A stretch of DNA of 64,000 nt, taken from assembly GCA_910587505.1 (NCBI GenBank), contig CAJULD010000013.1:1-64000 (forward strand), given 5' to 3'. Below the pieces are notes generated by a model. That model was not told the origin of the DNA, did not search any database, and saw only the letters and a program-made list of their open reading frames with translations. Positions 17,127-25,382 of this stretch are shown here, piece after piece. Numbering within the stretch: position 1 is the stretch's first letter; each line of letters begins with the position of its first letter. The position numbers and the translations under genes are program-made. The stretch comes from an uncultured Oscillospiraceae bacterium. GTDB lineage: Bacteria; Bacillota; Clostridia; Oscillospirales; Oscillospiraceae.

Positions 17127-17579
17127 TTATCTCAGCATCTCATGGATTTCCTCGCAGAAGCTTCGGGCGGACTCCGCGTCATGCATTACCAGCAGCGCCG
17201 TGTCATCCCCCGCCAGGCTGCCCACCATGTCGGAAATATTCATACTGTCCAGCGCGGCGGCCGCCGCATTGGCCAGCCCCGCCATGGTTTTGATGACAAT
17301 GATGTTCTGGGCCTGGTCCACGCTGATGATGCTCTCCCGGAAAATGCTTCTCAGCTTGTCCGCCACATTCAGCCGGTTCCGCTGGCTGGATACCGTGTAG
17401 CGGTACCGCCCCTGTCCAATCGGCTCCTTGATGAGATGCAGCTGCTTGATGTCCCGGGAAATGGTCGCCTGCGTACAGCTGACGCCCTGCTCCATCAGCT
17501 TCTGCTGCAGCTGCTCCTGGGTATCGATGGCCTCCCGCTCCACGATCTCCAGAATTCTTCTCTGCCGGTCATTTTTCAT
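17127..17579 (-). CDS. argR: Arginine repressor ArgR
   Basis: 150 aa, normal length. N-terminal winged helix (RILEIVEREAIDTQEQLQQK, then TQATISRDIKQLHLIK) and C-terminal arginine-binding oligomerisation domain ending MVGSLAGDDTALLVMHD. It represses arginine biosynthesis, but no arg genes are here; linkage to recN is a conserved Firmicutes arrangement. It starts inside the end of nadK (11-bp overlap), with GGAGG eight bases upstream. Confidence 0.96.
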   Translation of the reverse strand: MKNDRQRRILEIVEREAIDTQEQLQQKLMEQGVSCTQATISRDIKQLHLIKEPIGQGRYRYTVSSQRNRLNVADKLRSIFRESIISVDQAQNIIVIKTMAGLANAAAAALDSMNISDMVGSLAGDDTALLVMHDAESARSFCEEIHEMLR

Positions 17580-18444
17580 AGCCGATGCCTCCTGTCATTT
17601 TTGTCCGCAAGATTTCATATATGCTCCTGTCCGTCAGCCGCAGCAGCTCCGTCTCGTACCTCGACCGGCAGATACGCACCTTGTCCCCCTGCCGCAGGGC
17701 AAAGGCCTTTCCCCCGTCCACCGACAGATACACCTGCTTCCGGTTCTGCTCCGCCGGGGCGACGGTCACCGTCCCGGCCGCGGAGAGAACAAAGGATTTG
17801 GAGAATACAGAGTGGGCGCAGATCGGGCTGATGACAAAATTCTGAGCCGTGGGCTCCACAATGGGGCCCCCCGCCGAGAGGGAATACCCGGTGGACCCGG
17901 TGGGCGTGGCCACCACGACGCCGTCCCCGGAGAAGATGCCCAGCGGGTCCTCCCCCGTGGTCACCTGAAGCCGCACCACCCGTGCCATGGCCCCCTTGGT
18001 TACCACCGCGTCGTTCAGCGCCCCGCCGGTATACACCGTCCTGCCCTCCCGGAGGACAGACACATCCAGCATCATCCGCTTCTCCTTCCGGTAGCGGCCT
18101 CCCGCCAGATTTTTCAGCAGCCCCAGCTCCCCCGCCTCCAGGTCGGACATGAACCCAAGACTGCCCAGATTCACCCCCAGCACCGGCACCCCCCGCATGG
18201 AGGCCGCACGGGCCAGGTGCAGAATGGTTCCATCCCCGCCGAAGGCGATCACCAGATCGCTGCGCCGCAGCTCCTGCTGGAGGGGCCGGCAGGGCACGCT
18301 GAACTGTCCCTCTCCTCCCTCCGGCTTGAAGGGCAGACAGTACACGGTGCTCACTCCCGCGCTTTTCAGGATTTCCTCCGCCGCCTTCGCTGCGGCCAGC
18401 CCCTTGTCCCGGTAGGGGTTGGGACACAGTATGACGCGCTTCAT
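17569..18444 (-). CDS. nadK: NAD kinase
   Basis: 291 aa. Phosphorylates NAD to NADP. The FGGDGTILHLARAA motif lies around residue 65-78 and the GSTGYSLSAGGPIV motif around 165-180. ATG chosen at 18444 with GGGAGG upstream. The 3' end overlaps argR, so the two are coupled. Confidence 0.96.
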   Translation of the reverse strand: MKRVILCPNPYRDKGLAAAKAAEEILKSAGVSTVYCLPFKPEGGEGQFSVPCRPLQQELRRSDLVIAFGGDGTILHLARAASMRGVPVLGVNLGSLGFMSDLEAGELGLLKNLAGGRYRKEKRMMLDVSVLREGRTVYTGGALNDAVVTKGAMARVVRLQVTTGEDPLGIFSGDGVVVATPTGSTGYSLSAGGPIVEPTAQNFVISPICAHSVFSKSFVLSAAGTVTVAPAEQNRKQVYLSVDGGKAFALRQGDKVRICRSRYETELLRLTDRSIYEILRTKMTGGIGYEK

Positions 18445-18516
18445 GGCACTACCTCCCATTCGGTATCCATACTTTTCTCTGTGAACAGTGAAAAAGTATC
18501 AAAAAGAAAAACCATT

Positions 18517-18539
18517 TGCGCAAAACTTCGTTTTGCGCA
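18517..18539 (-). terminator. Terminator downstream of tlyA
   Basis: TGCGCAAAA/TTTTGCGCA perfect 9-bp stem with a CGAAG loop on the minus strand, followed by AATGGTTTTTCTTTTTG. It separates tlyA transcription from nadK. Confidence 0.7.
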
Positions 18540-18625
18540 GGTTCAGTAAAAGCACACTACCGCTACCGCGCGGAAAACCTGGAAAGGAAGCTCCTGCGGG
18601 GCAATGCATACCCCTTCCAAACGTG

Positions 18626-19432
18626 TCAGCTTTTCTCCAGCCCGGCGTGAGACGCCGACACCAGCCCGGCGAGGTCAAAGGTCCTCTCTTCCCACGCCCC
18701 CTTCCGCAGCCAGCCCAGATACTCAATGTTCCCCTCCGGCCCACGCACGGGAGACCAGCTGAGATCAAGCACTGTAAAGCCACTTTCCTTTGCATGCACA
18801 AAGAACTGCTCCAGTACCTCCCGGTGGACGGCGGGGTCCCGGACCACACCCTTTTTCCCCACCTTCTCCCTGCCCGCCTCGAACTGGGGCTTGATCAGGC
18901 ACACCGTCTCGCCCCCGTCCTTCAGCACGCCGGCAATGGCGGGCAGAATCAGCTTCAGGGAGATAAAGCTTACGTCCACGCTGGAGAAGTCCGGCTCCTC
19001 CGGGATGACGGTGTGATCCAGATACCTGGCGTTGGTCCGCTCCAGACACACCACCCGTCCGTCGCTGCGCAGACTCCAGGCCAGCTGCCCGTACCCCACG
19101 TCCACCGCATAGACCTTCGCCGCGCCGTTTTGCAGCATGCAGTCCGTGAAGCCCCCGGTGGAGGCCCCCACGTCCATGCAGATTTTTCCCTCTAACTGGA
19201 TGGGCCATACCGTCATGGCCTTCTCCAGTTTGAGTCCACCGCGGCTGACATAACGGAGGGTGTTCCCTCTGATTTCAACGGCGGCGTCCTCCGCCACGGC
19301 GGCGCCGGGCTTGTCCGCCCGCTGGCCGTTCACGTACACCAGCCCGCTCATGATGATCCCCTGGGCCTTCTGGCGGCTCTCCTGGAGGCCCCGCTCCGTC
19401 AGGAGAACGTCCAGTCTGATTTTCCTGCTCAT
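18626..19432 (-). CDS. tlyA: TlyA-family rRNA methyltransferase
   Basis: 268 aa. S4 RNA-binding domain at residues 5-65 (RLDVLLTERGLQESRQKAQG), then a Rossmann methyltransferase with DVGASTGGFTDCMLQ and the K-D-K-E residues of RrmJ-like enzymes. TlyA proteins 2'-O-methylate cytidines in rRNA; many Firmicutes homologues are misannotated as haemolysins. ATG after GGGAG. Four bases after the NUDIX stop, so the same transcript. Confidence 0.92.
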   Translation of the reverse strand: MSRKIRLDVLLTERGLQESRQKAQGIIMSGLVYVNGQRADKPGAAVAEDAAVEIRGNTLRYVSRGGLKLEKAMTVWPIQLEGKICMDVGASTGGFTDCMLQNGAAKVYAVDVGYGQLAWSLRSDGRVVCLERTNARYLDHTVIPEEPDFSSVDVSFISLKLILPAIAGVLKDGGETVCLIKPQFEAGREKVGKKGVVRDPAVHREVLEQFFVHAKESGFTVLDLSWSPVRGPEGNIEYLGWLRKGAWEERTFDLAGLVSASHAGLEKS

Positions 19433-19436
19433 ACAA

Positions 19437-19895
19437 TCACCGGCTCCCTGCTCTCAGCCATCGCTCCAAAACCTTTCTGCTGGGCGGCGAGATATTGTCC
19501 GGCAGACGGTCCGCGTCAAAATAGCGGAGCTCCTCCACCTCCCCCTCCTGGGGCCTCAGCCGGCCGGAATACTCCCGGCAGATATAGACGATGTCCACGT
19601 TGTACACCTCGTCCCCGTTGGGGTAGATATAGTGCATGTCCTCCCCGGAGAATACGTTGAACAGCTCCAGACGGCAGGCCGTCAGCCCTGTCTCCTCCAG
19701 CAGCTCCCGGCGGGCGGTCTCCTCCGCTTCCTCCCCCAGCTCCATGGAGCCGCCGGCATAGTCCCAGCAGCCGTTGTCGCTGCGCCGCTGCAGCAGAATG
19801 CGCCCCGCCTCGTCCACCACGATCACGCCTGCGCCGGTCTGGAGCAGCGGGCGGCTACCCACAAGCTTCCGCAGGTCCATAATATACTCGGCCAT
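19437..19895 (-). CDS. NUDIX hydrolase
   Basis: 152 aa. NUDIX box GGSMELGEEAEETARRELLEETG at residues ~53-75 (GX5EX7REUXEEXGU). The N-terminus (MAEYIMDLRKLVGSRPLL) and GAGVIVVDEAGRILLQRR match ADP-ribose/mutator-type NUDIX proteins. Substrate unknown. It begins two bases after the nucleoside phosphorylase stop and probably belongs with it in nucleotide salvage or clean-up. Confidence 0.9.
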   Translation of the reverse strand: MAEYIMDLRKLVGSRPLLQTGAGVIVVDEAGRILLQRRSDNGCWDYAGGSMELGEEAEETARRELLEETGLTACRLELFNVFSGEDMHYIYPNGDEVYNVDIVYICREYSGRLRPQEGEVEELRYFDADRLPDNISPPSRKVLERWLRAGSR

Positions 19896-19896
19896 G

Positions 19897-20673
19897 TCAG
19901 TCCGTCCTTTCCGCAAGCTTTACCGCCAGCTCCAGCGCCAGCAGGGCGGCTCTGTCCTTCCCGGTGATATTGGCGTCTTGGCTGAGGCTCCACGCCTCCC
20001 ATTCCCCGCCGTCCAGGTTGTCCGAGGCGTGGAAGAAGTGAAACACGTCCTTCCCCCGGAACCGGGCCAGCGCGGCCACCGCCGAGCACTCCATATCCAC
20101 GCACACGCACCCCGCCGCCTTCCGGCGCTCCATCTTTTCCGCCGTCTCCCGGTAAAAGGCGTCCGTGGTCCAGACTTTGCCCAGAGTGTATGTGCATTGA
20201 TGGTGATCCAAAATCTCAATAAATTCTTCCCGGTATTTCGGGTTTACCTCGATCTCGTCCGAAGGCGGCGCGTAGTGGAAGCCGGCCCCCTCGTCCCGCA
20301 GGGCAGCGGTGGGGATGATGATGCCGCAGTCACCGATGGACCGGTCCAGCACCCCGCAGGTACCAAACAGCACCAGCTTCTCCACACCGGCGGCAAACAT
20401 CTCCTCCAGAACCCCCATACATCCCGCCGCGCCCACATATGCCTCGAACAGGGCGATCTCCACGCCCTTATACTCCGTCCGGTAGACCGGAGCATCCCAG
20501 TTGGCTTTCTTCAGCCGCATGATCTCCACTCCGCCCAATTGCTCCACCATCCGGTCGAAGGTCCTCAGCTCAAAGCAGGACACCGCTACCCTGGGACAGT
20601 CCTGTACCGGCTTGATAATTCCCCACGGGTTGATGACCGCTGTCGGATTGGGGTCAAATTCATGCAGCAGCAT
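19897..20673 (-). CDS. Nucleoside phosphorylase (uridine phosphorylase-like)
   Basis: 258 aa, PNP/UDP family. Motifs: PRVAVSCFE, a phosphate-binding LFGTCGVLDRSIGDCGIIIP region, a ribose/base region VWTTDAFYRETAE, and VCVDMECSAVAALARFRGKD with the Met-Glu that binds ribose. It cleaves nucleosides with phosphate; base preference cannot be read. ATG with AAAGGAG upstream. Confidence 0.85.
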   Translation of the reverse strand: MLLHEFDPNPTAVINPWGIIKPVQDCPRVAVSCFELRTFDRMVEQLGGVEIMRLKKANWDAPVYRTEYKGVEIALFEAYVGAAGCMGVLEEMFAAGVEKLVLFGTCGVLDRSIGDCGIIIPTAALRDEGAGFHYAPPSDEIEVNPKYREEFIEILDHHQCTYTLGKVWTTDAFYRETAEKMERRKAAGCVCVDMECSAVAALARFRGKDVFHFFHASDNLDGGEWEAWSLSQDANITGKDRAALLALELAVKLAERTD

Positions 20674-20686
20674 TTCGTCTCCTTTT

Positions 20687-21214
20687 CTATGCGTCCCGGT
20701 AAAACAGGATGTCGGCCTTGCCCTCCTGGCGGGTACCTTTGTAGACCTCCGTGTCCAGCCCGCCGATATGGAAGCCGGTTTTCAGATAAAACCGGCAGGC
20801 CCCCAGATTGTTGTCCTGCCCTATGGTGTAAAGGCCCCGGAATCCCCTGGCCCTGCAGACCTCCATGGCCTTTTCCATCAGAGCATGGCCCACGCCCCTG
20901 CCCCGGCAGGCCCCGGATACCTTCAGATCGCAGAGATACATATACCGGCACATTCCATCCTGCAAAATCGCCAGCCCTGTACACTGCTCCCCATCGTAGG
21001 CGCCCAGGAACACCGTGTCTTCCTGCATCGCCGCAAAGTCGTAGTTCTCGTCCGGAAAGCACATTTCCGATACATCTTCCCCGTCAAACAGGACTTCTTC
21101 ATGTCCCCATTTCCCGTCTGTGCGGGAGACCTCCATCCTGCCGAACAGAGTGAAGGGCTCGTTGGGGATATTGATATCGGCCTGATGCGCCGCGTCGATT
21201 ACCCGAATCTCCAT
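20687..21214 (-). CDS. GNAT-family N-acetyltransferase
   Basis: 175 aa. Acetyl-CoA loop VSGACRGRGVGHALMEKAME and the C-terminal NNLGACRFYLKTGFHIGGLD. The arrangement resembles streptothricin acetyltransferases, but resistance is not implied. ATG at 21214; a GTG one codon earlier is equally well placed behind GGAGGAG. Gap of 13 bases to the next gene. Confidence 0.85.
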   Translation of the reverse strand: MEIRVIDAAHQADINIPNEPFTLFGRMEVSRTDGKWGHEEVLFDGEDVSEMCFPDENYDFAAMQEDTVFLGAYDGEQCTGLAILQDGMCRYMYLCDLKVSGACRGRGVGHALMEKAMEVCRARGFRGLYTIGQDNNLGACRFYLKTGFHIGGLDTEVYKGTRQEGKADILFYRDA

Positions 21215-21230
21215 CACGCTTTTCTCCTCC

Positions 21231-21785
21231 TCACTTTTTCCGGGAAGCCAGCCGCTCCCCCAGCTCCCGGTACACCCGCCCGCACAGTTCGGTCACGGCT
21301 TCCCGGTTTCCCGTCAGATATGCGTACAAGTATGTACAGGCCGCCTCGGCCCTGTTCCACTCTTCCGCTGTAATCATTTCCTTCGTCAGGGCTTCGTCCA
21401 GTTCATCCTGATCCATCACAAACAGCTCTCCCCGGCCGTTCACCACGATATCCAGATACATATCCACAAACGTCGGGTTTTCCGGGTCGTCAAACCGGTT
21501 GCCTGCGGTAATATCGAAATAGATCTGGATCAGTTGCCCCCGGGCGTCATACATGGCGGTCAGCCAGAAGGGCAGCCCCTCCAGGGCGATCTGCACCCAG
21601 GCATAGTCCTTCTCCGCAATCAGCACATCCTCGCCCCCGTCGTGGACCACCAGCGGCCCGGTTACCTCCCGGATCACCAGCAGGCTCTCCTTTCCCCTGC
21701 GTCCATACATTTGGCAGTCCCGGCTGATATACTCCCGCCGGAGGATACGCCGCCAGTCGCTGCGGCGCATGTCTTTTTTCACCAT
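21231..21785 (-). CDS. DUF402 domain protein
   Basis: 184 aa. The DUF402 core is recognisable in the run of short beta-strands, with FWLTAMYDARGQLIQIYFD, FVDMYLDIVV and DQDELDEAL. Some DUF402 proteins hydrolyse nucleoside di- or triphosphates, which would suit the phosphorylase/NUDIX neighbours. ATG preceded by GGAGG; its start nearly abuts the upstream stop. Function inferred from family. Confidence 0.75.
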   Translation of the reverse strand: MVKKDMRRSDWRRILRREYISRDCQMYGRRGKESLLVIREVTGPLVVHDGGEDVLIAEKDYAWVQIALEGLPFWLTAMYDARGQLIQIYFDITAGNRFDDPENPTFVDMYLDIVVNGRGELFVMDQDELDEALTKEMITAEEWNRAEAACTYLYAYLTGNREAVTELCGRVYRELGERLASRKK

Positions 21786-21789
21786 TCCA

Positions 21790-22467
21790 TCAGCCTCCGT
21801 TCCGGCTTCCCAGGCAGCAGGGGCACACGTCCCGGCAGGCATGGCAGGAAATGCGCCATACCCGTTTCTCAGGGTCGTCCCCAAAGGCGTGGTCCCAGCA
21901 CGCCTGCTGGACCGGCTCTTCACCGTCTAAAGCGTGGGCCGGACAGACCTCCACGCACTTTCCGCAATTATCGCAAACCGGTTCCCGTAGCGGGTCCGCC
22001 TCCAGCTCCTCTCCACACAGCACACACCCCAGCCAGACCATGCTCCCCAGCTCCGGAGTGATGAGCAGGGAGTGCCGCCCGATGGTCCCCAGCCCCGCCG
22101 CCTGGGCGGCGTGCTTCTGGGAGACGACAGAGCGCCAGCGGCCGGTTTTTTCGTCCCACTGGCTTTCGTTGGTGGGGACGGGGACGCAGGAGACGCCCCG
22201 CTTCTCCATTTCGATACAGAAGTCCAGCGCGAGGGCGTCCAGCTTCGCCGTGATGGAGTTTCGGACCCGGGTATACGCCACGTCGCTTCCACAGGAAACC
22301 ACCGCCGCTGGAAACCGGCAGGCGAAGGAGACGACAGATTTGCACGCCGGCCACACATCCAGAGGGTGGTACCCCTCCGGCGCGTTCGCGAACCGGTCCA
22401 GGCCGGCGATCCCGCACAGCTCCGCGCCCAGTGTATACGCAATTTCCTTCACTTCCCGGCTGGTCAT
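21790..22467 (-). CDS. QueG-like 4Fe-4S protein (short)
   Basis: 225 aa. The region VPVPTNESQWDE and the ITPELGSMVWLGCVLCGEEL block resemble epoxyqueuosine reductase QueG, and the C-terminus has two CxxC-type ferredoxin clusters (CDNCGKCVEVCP and CHACRDVCPCC). Full QueG is ~350 aa with a HEAT tail that is absent here, and a QueH gene occurs at 39773. So this is probably not the queuosine enzyme but a related iron-sulfur reductase. ATG start; weak ribosome site (AAAGGTAG). Confidence 0.75.
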   Translation of the reverse strand: MTSREVKEIAYTLGAELCGIAGLDRFANAPEGYHPLDVWPACKSVVSFACRFPAAVVSCGSDVAYTRVRNSITAKLDALALDFCIEMEKRGVSCVPVPTNESQWDEKTGRWRSVVSQKHAAQAAGLGTIGRHSLLITPELGSMVWLGCVLCGEELEADPLREPVCDNCGKCVEVCPAHALDGEEPVQQACWDHAFGDDPEKRVWRISCHACRDVCPCCLGSRNGG

Positions 22468-22773
22468 TCCGCTTCTACCTTTCGCGCTTTTGGTATGTTC
22501 TTATCTCTTTATTAAAACTCCCAATTCGCTTTTGTGTTCCTCTTGCAGAGGAAGGTCTTATGATTCCCGCCCCGCAGGGGGCGGGAACACGAAAAAGAAT
22601 TGGGCCTATCAAAAAGGGATAAAAGGAACCTTTTGAAAATTTCCCCCGTTGCCGCAGATTTTTGCTGTGCAGGGCAATCTGGCGCAGGAATCCTGACGGA
22701 TCTCAAGCCAGATCAACGCGGCTCAGCGGTAAATGCACAGGCAGGCTGCGCATGACTGATTGGGGGATATGCT
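22468..22773. other. Intergenic region with hairpin
   Basis: No gene seen. TTCCCGCCCC-GCAG-GGGGCGGGAA (22564-22587) is a perfect 10-bp hairpin. An AAAGGGATAAAAGGAACCTTT segment (about 22613-22633) resembles the dispersed composite repeat, and CAGGAATCCTGACGGAT (22685-22701) is shared with 11782-11798. Any promoter of the QueG-like operon should lie here; I found none convincing. Confidence 0.5.
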
Positions 22774-22884
22774 TTAAATCGGCTTTTTGGATAAACAGAG
22801 CACCAGACCGTCGGCGGCAAGGGCCTTTGCGTCCGCCTCCGTCATGTTCCGGGTCAGGACCGCATCGTCTTCATAAAAGATCAC
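22774..22884 (-). CDS. Small ORF coupled to dxs
   Basis: 36 aa starting at a GTG that overlaps the dxs stop (GTGA). The sequence MIFYEDDAVLTRNMTEADAK... is acidic at the start and ends CLSKKPI, with codon use like the neighbours. An ATG four codons earlier, inside dxs, is an alternative start (40 aa). No family recognised. It could be a genuine small protein or a remnant. Confidence 0.45.
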   Translation of the reverse strand: MIFYEDDAVLTRNMTEADAKALAADGLVLCLSKKPI

Positions 22885-24719
22885 AGCGCCTCCCATACCG
22901 CCTCCGCCACGCTTTGGGCGTCCAGCCCCAGCAGCCGCCGCAGCTGGGCCACCGTCCCCTGGGGGGCGAAGGCGTTCTTCAGGTTCTTCAGGACCAGCGT
23001 CTTCGGCGCAATACCGGTCTGGCCCAGCGCCGAGGCCAGCTGCTGCCCCACAGACCCGTTTTCGTTGCAGTCCTCCAGCACTACCAGCCGTCCGGTCCTC
23101 CGGACCGACTCGATCACCGGACTGGCATCCAGAGGCGCGATGCACTGGAGCTTGATGATTTCCGCGGCGACGCCCCGCTCCTCCAGCAGCGCCGACGCCG
23201 CCAGAATCTCGTCCGTCAGCGTCCCATAGGAAACCAGCGTCACATCCGTACCCTGCCGGAGGACGGCGGTTCTCTCCCCGGTCCATGCCGGGTACCGCCG
23301 TCCCTCGCCGCCTCTGGGATACCGGATGGCCACCGGCCCCTCCATGGCAATGGCGGCGCGCAGCATAGCCTTCAGCTCCTCAAAGCAGGCCGGACACAGC
23401 ACCGTCATGCCGGGAATCTGGGTGAGATATCCCACGTCCTGACAGCCGTGGTGGGTGGGACCGTCGGAGCCCACCAGCCCCGCACGATCCACGGCCAGCA
23501 CTACGTGCAGCCCCTGAAGCGCTACGTCGTGGAGCAGCATGTCAAAGCCCCGCTGCAAAAACGTGGAATATACGGCGAACACAGGAATCATCCCCTGCTT
23601 TGCCATACCCGCCGCCATGGCCACCGCATGGCCCTCGGCAATGCCCACATCGAAAAACCGCTTGGGCCACGCCGAGGCAAACTCCTGCAATCCCGTTCCC
23701 TCCGCCATAGCGGCGGTGACGGCGCACAGCCGCCGGTCCTTTCCCGCCATCTCCACCAGCTCGTGACCCAGGATATAGGAAAAATCAATGCTTCGTCCCA
23801 GATCCGGCCCCACGGCCGGATCAAAAGGCGCTACGCCGTGACTGCGCTCCGGCTGCCGCTCGGCGGGGGCGTAACCCTTCCCCTTCACTGTGCGCACATG
23901 AACCAGCACCGGTCCGCCCATCTCCCTCGCCCAGGCCAGAACCGTACACAGCTGCTCCACGTTGTGCCCGTTCACCGGGCCCATGTAGGTGAAGCCCATG
24001 TCCTCAAACATGGAGCAGGGATAAATAGCCCGCTTGACACCTTTCTTGAGCCGGTGGTTGAACTGATACACCGTCCGGCCTCCGGGGAGATGCTCCAGCA
24101 CCGTCCGGTAGCCCTTCTTGAACCGGTAGTATCCCGGACGCAGCCGCAGGCGGCTGAGGTGGGTGGCCACGCCGCCCACGTTGGGGTCGATGGACATGCC
24201 GTTGTCATTGAGGATTACCACCAGGGGCTCCCCCGACGCTCCCGCGTCGTTGAGCCCCTCATAGGCCAGCCCGCCGGTCAGCGCGCCGTCTCCCAGCAGC
24301 GCCGCCACGGCGTAGTCCTCCCTCAGCAGGGTCCGGGCCCGGGCCATACCCAGCGCCACGGACACGGAGTTGGAGGCGTGGCCCGCCACGAAGGCGTCGT
24401 GGCAGCTTTCCTCCGGCCTGGGAAAACCCGCCAGTCCTCCCAGCTGCCGCAGGACGCCGAACAGCTCCCGCCGTCCGGTGAGGGCCTTGTGGACGTAGCA
24501 CTGATGACCCACGTCAAAAACCAGCCGGTCCCTGGCGGTGTCGTAGATCCGGTGGAGGGCCACCGTCAATTCCACCGCCCCCAGATTGGAAGCCAGATGC
24601 CCCCCTGTGCGGGAGACACTGTCCACCAGGAACTTCCGCAGCTCGCCGCACAGTGTGTTCATTTCCTCCCGGCTCAGCGCCTTCACATCCGCCGGGGAAG
24701 ATATCTGATCCAGGATCAA
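22881..24719 (-). CDS. dxs: 1-deoxy-D-xylulose-5-phosphate synthase
   Basis: 612 aa, thiamine-diphosphate transketolase-like enzyme that condenses pyruvate and glyceraldehyde 3-phosphate, the first step of MEP isoprenoid synthesis. Motifs: GGHLASNLGAVELTVALH, DVGHQCYVHK, the ThDP motif LGDGALTGGLAYEGLNDAG to NDNGMSI, and DRAGLVGSDGPTHHG. The start is TTG at 24719 behind AGAGGTG, seven bases after the oapA stop; the frame upstream of that has no family similarity. Confidence 0.95.
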   Translation of the reverse strand: MILDQISSPADVKALSREEMNTLCGELRKFLVDSVSRTGGHLASNLGAVELTVALHRIYDTARDRLVFDVGHQCYVHKALTGRRELFGVLRQLGGLAGFPRPEESCHDAFVAGHASNSVSVALGMARARTLLREDYAVAALLGDGALTGGLAYEGLNDAGASGEPLVVILNDNGMSIDPNVGGVATHLSRLRLRPGYYRFKKGYRTVLEHLPGGRTVYQFNHRLKKGVKRAIYPCSMFEDMGFTYMGPVNGHNVEQLCTVLAWAREMGGPVLVHVRTVKGKGYAPAERQPERSHGVAPFDPAVGPDLGRSIDFSYILGHELVEMAGKDRRLCAVTAAMAEGTGLQEFASAWPKRFFDVGIAEGHAVAMAAGMAKQGMIPVFAVYSTFLQRGFDMLLHDVALQGLHVVLAVDRAGLVGSDGPTHHGCQDVGYLTQIPGMTVLCPACFEELKAMLRAAIAMEGPVAIRYPRGGEGRRYPAWTGERTAVLRQGTDVTLVSYGTLTDEILAASALLEERGVAAEIIKLQCIAPLDASPVIESVRRTGRLVVLEDCNENGSVGQQLASALGQTGIAPKTLVLKNLKNAFAPQGTVAQLRRLLGLDAQSVAEAVWEAL

Positions 24720-24726
24720 AGCGTGC

Positions 24727-25311
24727 TCACCTCTTTTTCTTCCGGGAAAACAGATGCAGGAGCCGGCCCACCAGCTGAAGCACCGCCGTGCTTCTGGCAA
24801 TGGCGAAGCTTTTGCCCAGAGCCTTTCCCCCGATGGTCAGTCCGGAGGTCAGGGCTGTCACTGCCAGGCTCAGCACCATGGCCGGCAGGAAGTGGAAAGC
24901 CATCTGGAGCTGCACTACGATCACCGCGCCGGTGGAACCGGAGATGATGCCGCAGATGTCCCCTACCACGTCGTTGCAGAAGCTGGAAACCTTATCCGCC
25001 TTCCGGATCAGGTTCAAAGCCTCCCTGGCGCCGGGAGTCTTCCGGGCGGCCATGGAGTGAAAGGGCTTTTCATCCGCCGCCGTCACCGCCACGCCGATGA
25101 TGTCAAACACGATGCCCAGCAGGATAAACGCCAGCAGCACCCCGAAGGCCACCGCCAGCCCCGCCCCGTCCAGAGCCTGGTCCGAAGCCAGACTCAGCAC
25201 AGCGGACAGTGCCACCGCAATGAAGAACACCTGCACCGCCCAGCGGCCCGCAGTTTTCTTCCCCTTCTTCGGGGTCTTCTTTCTGTTTTCTTTATTGTCG
25301 CCTGCGTCCAA
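24727..25311 (-). CDS. oapA: OapA-like membrane protein (OLE-associated, DUF21/CNNM-like)
   Basis: 194 aa. A basic N-terminus, four hydrophobic segments (around 28-45, 52-75, 125-145, 148-165) and a basic RKKKR end. It sits immediately upstream of dxs, where Firmicutes with OLE RNA encode OapA, the membrane protein that binds OLE RNA; such proteins were earlier annotated as CorB-like Mg/Co transporters. The identification rests on position, size and topology, plus the candidate OLE RNA at 27935-28593. TTG start with GAGGAG eight bases upstream. Confidence 0.7.
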   Translation of the reverse strand: MDAGDNKENRKKTPKKGKKTAGRWAVQVFFIAVALSAVLSLASDQALDGAGLAVAFGVLLAFILLGIVFDIIGVAVTAADEKPFHSMAARKTPGAREALNLIRKADKVSSFCNDVVGDICGIISGSTGAVIVVQLQMAFHFLPAMVLSLAVTALTSGLTIGGKALGKSFAIARSTAVLQLVGRLLHLFSRKKKR

Positions 25312-25382
25312 GGAAAAATCTCCTCACTTTCGATCACATACTCGTTGTATTCATTTTTTCCCGAAAGAAAAAGGCCTGTTGC

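Noticed and set aside
21790..22467. Annotation as QueG epoxyqueuosine reductase
   Set aside because: Too short, lacks the HEAT region, and a complete QueH exists at 39773-40333.
22662..24947. A 761-codon open frame on the plus strand opposite dxs
   Set aside because: It is antisense to an unmistakable dxs, rich in Arg, His, Gln and Pro as expected for the complement of high-GC coding sequence, with no domain pattern or ribosome site.
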